Below are positions 58,473-64,000 of a stretch of 64,000 nt of DNA, piece by piece. This DNA is from Cryptomeria japonica (Eukaryota > Streptophyta > Pinopsida > Cupressales > Cupressaceae). The notes under the pieces were generated by a model. That model did no database searches, was not told where the DNA came from, and saw only the letters and a program-made list of their open reading frames with translations. The first letter of the stretch is position 1. Each line of letters opens with the position of its first letter. Made by a program: the position numbers and the translations under genes. The stretch is from contig NC_081410.1 in assembly GCF_030272615.1 (NCBI RefSeq), positions 285,819,957 to 285,883,956 on the forward strand. Reading direction: 5' to 3'.

Positions 58473-61400
58473 TACTAGCTCTAGAATCGGGGCTTGCATC
58501 TTGAAACCTTGTTGTGCCTCAAAACACTGATTTTGATGCTCCGAAACCGGGGCTTTCGAGCCACAAGCTTCAAAATCAGGTTCTAAGAGCACGATGTGTG
58601 CCAAAATGAGATTTTGACACTATTGAATCTACAATCGAGACTTGCATCTTGAAACCTTGTTGGGCCTCCAAACATTGATTTTGATGCTCAAAAACTGGGT
58701 CTTTCAAGGCAAAAGCTCCGAAATGAGCTTCTAAGAGAATGATGTGCGTCAAAATGGAGGAATTTTGATGCTATAGGCTCGAGAATAGGGACATGCTTCT
58801 TGAAACCTTGTAGTAGCTCAAAACATTGATTTTGATATTCCAAAATCAGGGCTTTCAAAACACAAGCTCTGAAATGAGTTTCTAAGAGCATGATGTACAT
58901 CAAAATTCCATTTTGATGCTACCGACTCTGGAATTGGGACTTGTTTTTGGAAACCTTGTTGTGCTTCCAAACACTAATTTTTGACATGATAGGCTCTGCA
59001 ATAGGGACTTGCATCTTGTAAGCTTTTTGTCCCTCCAGACACCAATTTTCATGCTTCTAAACTGAAGATTTTGAAGCATAAGTTCCAAAACAAGGTTCTA
59101 AGAGCACGATGTACATCAAAATCAAATTTTCACACTACCGGCTCCAGAACCAGGACTTGCATCTTGAAACCTTGTTGTGCCTCTAAATGTCTATTTTGAT
59201 GCTCCAAAACTTGGGTTTTTGAGGCACAATTTCTAAAGCAGGGTTCGAAGAGCACAATGTGTATCAAAATTGAATTTTGATGCTACTAGCTCTAGAATCG
59301 GGGCTTGCATCTTGAAACCTTGTTGTGCCTCAAAACATTGATTTTGATGCTCCGAAATCAGGGCTTTCAAGGCACAAGCTTCAAAATGAGGTTCTCAGAG
59401 CATCATGTGCGCCAAAATTAGATTTTGACCCTATTGACTCTAGAATCGGTACTTGCATCTTGAAACCTTGTTGTGCCTCCAAACATTGATTTTGATGCTC
59501 CACAATTGCGTCTTTTGAGGACAAGCTCCGAAATGACGCTACAGGCTCTGGATAGGGGCTTGCTTCTTGAAACCTTGTTGTGCCTCAAAACAATGATTTT
59601 GATGTTCCAAAATCAGAGCTTTCAAGGCACAAGCTCCGAAATAAGGTTCTAAGGACACGATGTACATCAAAATTGCATTTTGACGCCACCAACTTTGGAA
59701 TTGGGACTTGTGTCTTGAAACCTTGTTGTGCCTCCAAACACTAATTTTTATGCTCCAAAAATGAGGCTTTTGAGGAACGACCTCTGAAATGAGGTTCTAA
59801 GAACACCATGTTTGTCAAAATCATGTTTTGACGCTATCAGCTTGAGAATCAGGACTTGTGTCTTGAAACCTTGTTGTGCGTATAAATATTGATTTTGATG
59901 TTTTGAAACTGGAGCTTTTGAGCCACACGCTCCGAAACAAGGTTCTAATTGCACAACGTGCATCAAAATCATGTTTCTACACTGCAGGCTCTGGAATAGG
60001 GACTTGCATCTTGAAAGATTGTTGTGCCTCCAAACACCAATTTTGATGCTTCGAAACCGAAGATTTTGAGGCATAAGCTCCAAAACAAGGTTCTAAGAGA
60101 ACAATGTGCATCAAAATCAAATTTGGACGCTACCAGCTCCAAGATCAGGACTTGCATCATGAAAACTTGTTGTGCCTCCAAACACCGATTTTGAAGTTCC
60201 AAACCTTCAGCTTTTGAGGCAAAATTTCTAAAACACTGATTTTGATGCTCTGAAACCAGGGCTTTTGAGGTACAAGCTTTGAAATGAGGTTCTAAGAGCA
60301 CGATGTGTGCCAAAATAAGATTTTGATGCTATTGACTCTAGAATCGGGACTTACATCTTGAAACCTTGTTGTGCCTTCAAACATTGATTTTGATGCTCCA
60401 AAACTGGGTCTTTCGAGGCACAAGGTCTGAAATGAGCTTCTAAGACAATGATGTGCATCAAAATTCCATTTTGATGCCACAGGCTCCAGAATAAGGACTT
60501 GCTTCTTGAAACCTTATTGTGCCTCAAAACATTGATTTTGATGTTCCAAAATCAGGGCTTTCAAGGCAGAAACTCCAAAATGAGGTTCTAAGAGCATGAT
60601 GTACATCAAAAGTGCATTTTGATGCTACCGACTTTGGAATTGTGACTTGCGTCTTAAAACCTTGTTGTGCCTCCAAACACTAATTTTTTATGCTCCAAAA
60701 ATGAGGCTTTTGAGGAACGACCTTCAAAATGAGTTTCTAAGAACACCATATTTGTCAAAATCATGTTTTGACACTATTAGCTTGAGAATCGGGACTTGTG
60801 TCTTGAAAGCTTGTTTTACCTTTAAACATTGATTTTGATGTTTTGAAACTGGAGCTTTCGAGCCACACGCTTCGAAACAAGGTTCTAAGAGCACGATGTG
60901 TGTGAAAATCAAATTTTGAGACTACCGGCTCTAGAATCAGAACTTGCATCTTGAAACCTTGTTGTGCCTCCAAACGTCTATTTTGATGCTCCAAAACATG
61001 GGCTTTTGAGGCACAATTTCTAAAACAGAGTTCTAATAGCACAATGTGCATCAAAATTGAATTTTGATGCTACTGGCTCTAGAATCGGAGCTTGCATCTT
61101 GAAACCTTGTTGTGCTTCAAAACACTGATTTTGATACTCCGAAACCAAGGCTTTCGAGGCACAAGCTTCAAAATGAGGTTCTAAGAGCACGATGTGCGCA
61201 AAAATCAGTTTTTAATGCTATTGACTCTAGAATCAAGACTTGCATCTTGAAACCTTGTTGTGCCTCCAAACATTGATTTTGACCCTCCAAAACTGGGTCT
61301 TTTGAGGGACAAGCTCACAAATGAGCTTCTAAGAGAATGATGTGCATCAAAATTCCATTTTGACGCTACAGGCTTCAGAATATAAACTTGTTTCTTAAAA

Positions 61401-62475
61401 CCTTGTTGTGCCTGCAAACAAAAATTTTGATATTCCAAACTTAGGGCTTTCAAGGCATTTTGACACTACCAACTATGGAATTGGTACTTATGTCTTGAAA
61501 CCTTGTTGTGCCTCCAAACACTAATTTTTATGCTCCAAAAAGGAGGCTTTTGAAGCATAACCTCTGAAATGAGTTTCTAAGAACACCATGTTTGTGAAAA
61601 TCATTTTTTGACACAATCAGCTTGATAATCGGGACTTATCTCTTGAAACCAGGGCTTTCGATGCACAAGCTTCGAAATGAGGTTCAAATAGCACAGTGTG
61701 CGCCAAAATCAAATTTTGACGCTATTGACTCTAGAATCGGAACTTGCATCTTGAAACCTTGTTGTGCCTCCAAACATTGATTTTGATGCTAAAAAATGGG
61801 TCTTTCGAGGCACAAGCTCCGAAATGAGCTTCTAAGTGAATTATGTCCATCAAATTTTGACGCTACAGGCTCCAGAATAGGGACTTGCTTCTTGAAATGT
61901 TGTTGTGCCCCAAAACATTGATTTTGATGTTCCAAAATCAGGGCTTTCAAGGCACAAGCTTCAAAATCAAGTTCTAAGAGGAAGATCTACATCAAAATTG
62001 CGTTTTGATGCTACCGACTCTAGATTTGGGACTCGTGTCTTGAAATCTTGTTGTGCCCCCAAACACTTATTTTTATGCTCCAAAAATGAGGCATTTTTGG
62101 AATGACCTCCGAAATGAAGTTCTAATAACACCAAGTTTGTCAAAATCATTTTTTGATGCTATCAGCTTGAGAATCGGGACTTATGTCTTGAAACCTTGTT
62201 GTGCCTTTAAACATTGATTTTGATGTTTTGAAACTGGAGCTTTCGAGCCAAATGCTCTGAAACGAGGATCTAAGAGCAGGATGTGCATAAAAATCATGTT
62301 TTGACACTACAAGGTCTAGAATAGGGACTTGCTTCTTGAAAGCTTGTTATGCCTCCAAACACCAATTTTGATGTTTCGAATCCCAAATTTTTAAGGCATA
62401 AGCTCCAAAACAAGGTTCTAAGAGAACGATGTGCGTCAAAATCAAATTTTGACACTGCTCGCTCCAGAATCAGGA

Positions 62476-63511
62476 CTTGCATCTTGAAACCTTGTTGTGC
62501 CTCCAAACATCGATTTTGATGCTCCAAAACTGGGGCTTTTGAGACACAATTTCTAAAATAGGGTTCTAAGAGCACAATGTGCATCAAAATTGAATTTTGA
62601 TGCTACTGGCTTTAGAATCCGGGCTTGCATCTTGAAACCTTGTTGTGCCTCAAAACACTGATTTTGATGCTTGGAAAACAAAGCTTTCGAGGCATAAGCT
62701 TCAAAATGAGGTTCTAAGAGCATGATGTGCGCCAAAATCAGATTTTGATGCTATTGACTCTAGAATCAAGAATTGTATCTTGAAACCTTGCTGTGCCTCC
62801 AAACATTGATTTTGATGCTCAAAAACTAGGTCTTTCGAGGCACAAGCTCCGAAATGAGCTTCTAAGAGAATTATGTGTGTCAAAATGGAATTTTGATGCT
62901 ATGGGCTTCGGAATAGGGACTTGCTTCTTGAAATGTTGTTGTGCCCCAAAACATTGATTTTGATGTTCCAAAATCAGGGCTTTCAAGGCACAAGCTTCGA
63001 AATCAGGTTCTAAGAGCATGATGTACATCAAAATTGTGTTTTGATGCTATCAACTCTAGAATTGGAGCTTGTGTCTTGAACCCTTGTTGTGCCTCCAAAC
63101 ACTTATTTTTATGTTCCAAAAATCAAGCTTTTTTGGAACAACCTCCGAAATGAAGTTCTATTAAAACCATGTTTGTCACAATCATTTTTTGATGCTATCT
63201 GGTTGAGAATCAGGACTTGTGTCTTGAAACATTGTTATGCCTTTAAACATTGATTTTGATGTTTTGAAATTGGAGCTTTCGAGCCACACGCTCCGAAATG
63301 AGGATCTAAGAGCACGATGCGCATAAAAATCATGTTTTGACACTACAAGCTCCGGAATAGGGACTTGCTTCTTGTAAGCTTGTTGTGCCTCCAAACACCA
63401 ATTTTGATGCTTCGAAACACAATATTTTGAGGCATAAGTTCCAAAACAAGGTTCTAAGACAATGAGGTGCATCAAAATCAAATTTTGATGCTACCAGCTC
63501 CAAAATCAGGA
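62476..63511. repeat. Example of a complete higher-order unit (7 x 148 bp = 1036 bp)
   Basis: Counted base by base from the word 'cttgcatcttg' or its variants. Monomers start at 62476 (type 1), 62624 (2), 62772 (3), 62920 (4), 63068 (5), 63216 (6) and 63364 (7), and the next type 1 starts at 63512. Every monomer is exactly 148 bp here. Confidence 0.95.
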
Positions 63512-64000
63512 CTTGCATCTTGAAACCTTGTTGTGCCTCCAAACATAGATTTTGATGCTCCAAAACTTGGGCTTTTGAGACACAACTTCTAAAACAGGAT
63601 TCTAAGAGCACAATGTGCATGAAAATTGAATTTTGATGCTACGGGCTCTAAAGTCGAGGCTTGCATCTTGAAACCTTATTGTGCCTCAAAACATTAATTT
63701 TGATGCTCTGAAACCGGGGCTTTCGAGGAACAAGCTTTGAAATGAGGTTCTAAGAACATGATATGCACCAAAGATTTTGACACTATTGACTCTAGAATTT
63801 AGACATGCATCTTGAAACCATGTTGTGCTTCCAAACATTGATTTTGATGCTCCAAAACTAGGTCTTTCGAGGCACAAGCTCTGAAATGAGCTTCTAAGAG
63901 AATGATGTGCATCAAAATGGAATTTTGACGCTACAGGCTCCGAAATAGGGACTTGCTTCTTGAAACCTTGTTGTGCTTCAAAACATTCATTTTGATGTTC

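Larger units (their letters stand above)
26177..64000. repeat. 148-bp satellite array with seven-monomer higher-order repeat (about 1036 bp)
   Basis: 37.8 kb of head-to-tail monomers without any other insertion that I can see, running off the right edge. Seven monomer types recur in order. Diagnostic words: type 1 'gcacaatttctaaaa' and 'aattgaattttgatgctact'; type 2 'cactgattttgatg' and 'ctattgactctagaat'; type 3 'gggtctttcgaggcac' and 'gagcttctaagagaatga'; type 4 'gatgttccaaaatcaggg' and 'gatgtacatc'; type 5 'cactaatttttatgctcc' and 'aacaccatgtttgtc'; type 6 'cctttaaacattgatttt' and 'gagccacacgctc'; type 7 'gaaagcttgttgtgcc' and 'gattttgaggcataagc'. I count about 39 type-5 monomers, spaced near 1030-1040 bp where the unit is complete and shorter where monomers are missing. 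Confidence 0.96.

Noticed and set aside
26326-63877. Dozens of reverse-strand ORFs of 60-194 aa as a tandem protein-coding gene family
   Set aside because: All are readings of the 148-bp satellite. The period is not a multiple of three, starts are arbitrary, and ORF ends follow monomer variants rather than any conserved gene structure.
26177-64000. CRISPR-like array
   Set aside because: The units are contiguous 148-bp homologous monomers with no unique spacers, in a plant-type context.

Overview
**Organism and overall character.** The window looks like intergenic heterochromatin of a land plant, probably a large-genome seed plant. Three things point there: two Ty3/gypsy LTR retrotransposons of the Tat type (second RNase H domain, G-patch-like motif, very long internal region); an antisense plant mobile domain (PMD) reading frame; and primer-binding sites that match my recollection of plant tRNA-Trp. 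The species cannot be named from the sequence. I see no host single-copy gene, rRNA, tRNA or CRISPR array.

**Layout.** (1) 1-990: end of a tandem satellite array. (2) 991-1025 and 26113-26176: about 99 bp of non-satellite sequence, split by element A. (3) 1026-26107: element A, a 25.1 kb Tat-like retrotransposon with about 1.35 kb LTRs and 5-bp target duplications (CTTCC). Without its nested insert it would be about 17.2 kb. In order it holds: 5' LTR, tRNA-Trp-type PBS, a 1.6 kb leader, broken gag, broken protease / G-patch / RT / RNase H / second RNase H / integrase, a 1.9 kb A-rich and minisatellite-bearing stretch, an antisense PMD pseudogene, polypurine tract and 3' LTR. (4) 6628-14493: element B, a 7.9 kb retrotransposon nested in element A between gag and protease, flanked by GCATC duplications. 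B has a long gag-protease frame and a C-terminal extension but no RT, RNase H or integrase, so it is non-autonomous. (5) 26177-64000: about 37.8 kb of uninterrupted satellite. The monomer is 148 bp, and seven monomer types are arranged in a 1036-bp higher-order repeat (HOR).

**History.** The satellite was there first. Element A inserted in it, then B inserted in A. LTR divergence by eye agrees: about 6% over the first 330 bp for A, about 2% for B. All coding parts of A carry stops and frameshifts, and the integrase catalytic Glu is replaced by Lys. Many stops are TGA/TAG where CGA/CAG is expected, and the satellite monomers differ mainly at CpG-derived sites, so the region looks long and heavily methylated.

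**Most interesting.** The seven-mer HOR satellite with near-nucleosomal monomers, each holding a dyad-symmetric A/T-rich element; the antisense PMD gene, readable in one frame for about 629 codons; and the gag-protease-only element B, which shares A's primer-binding site.
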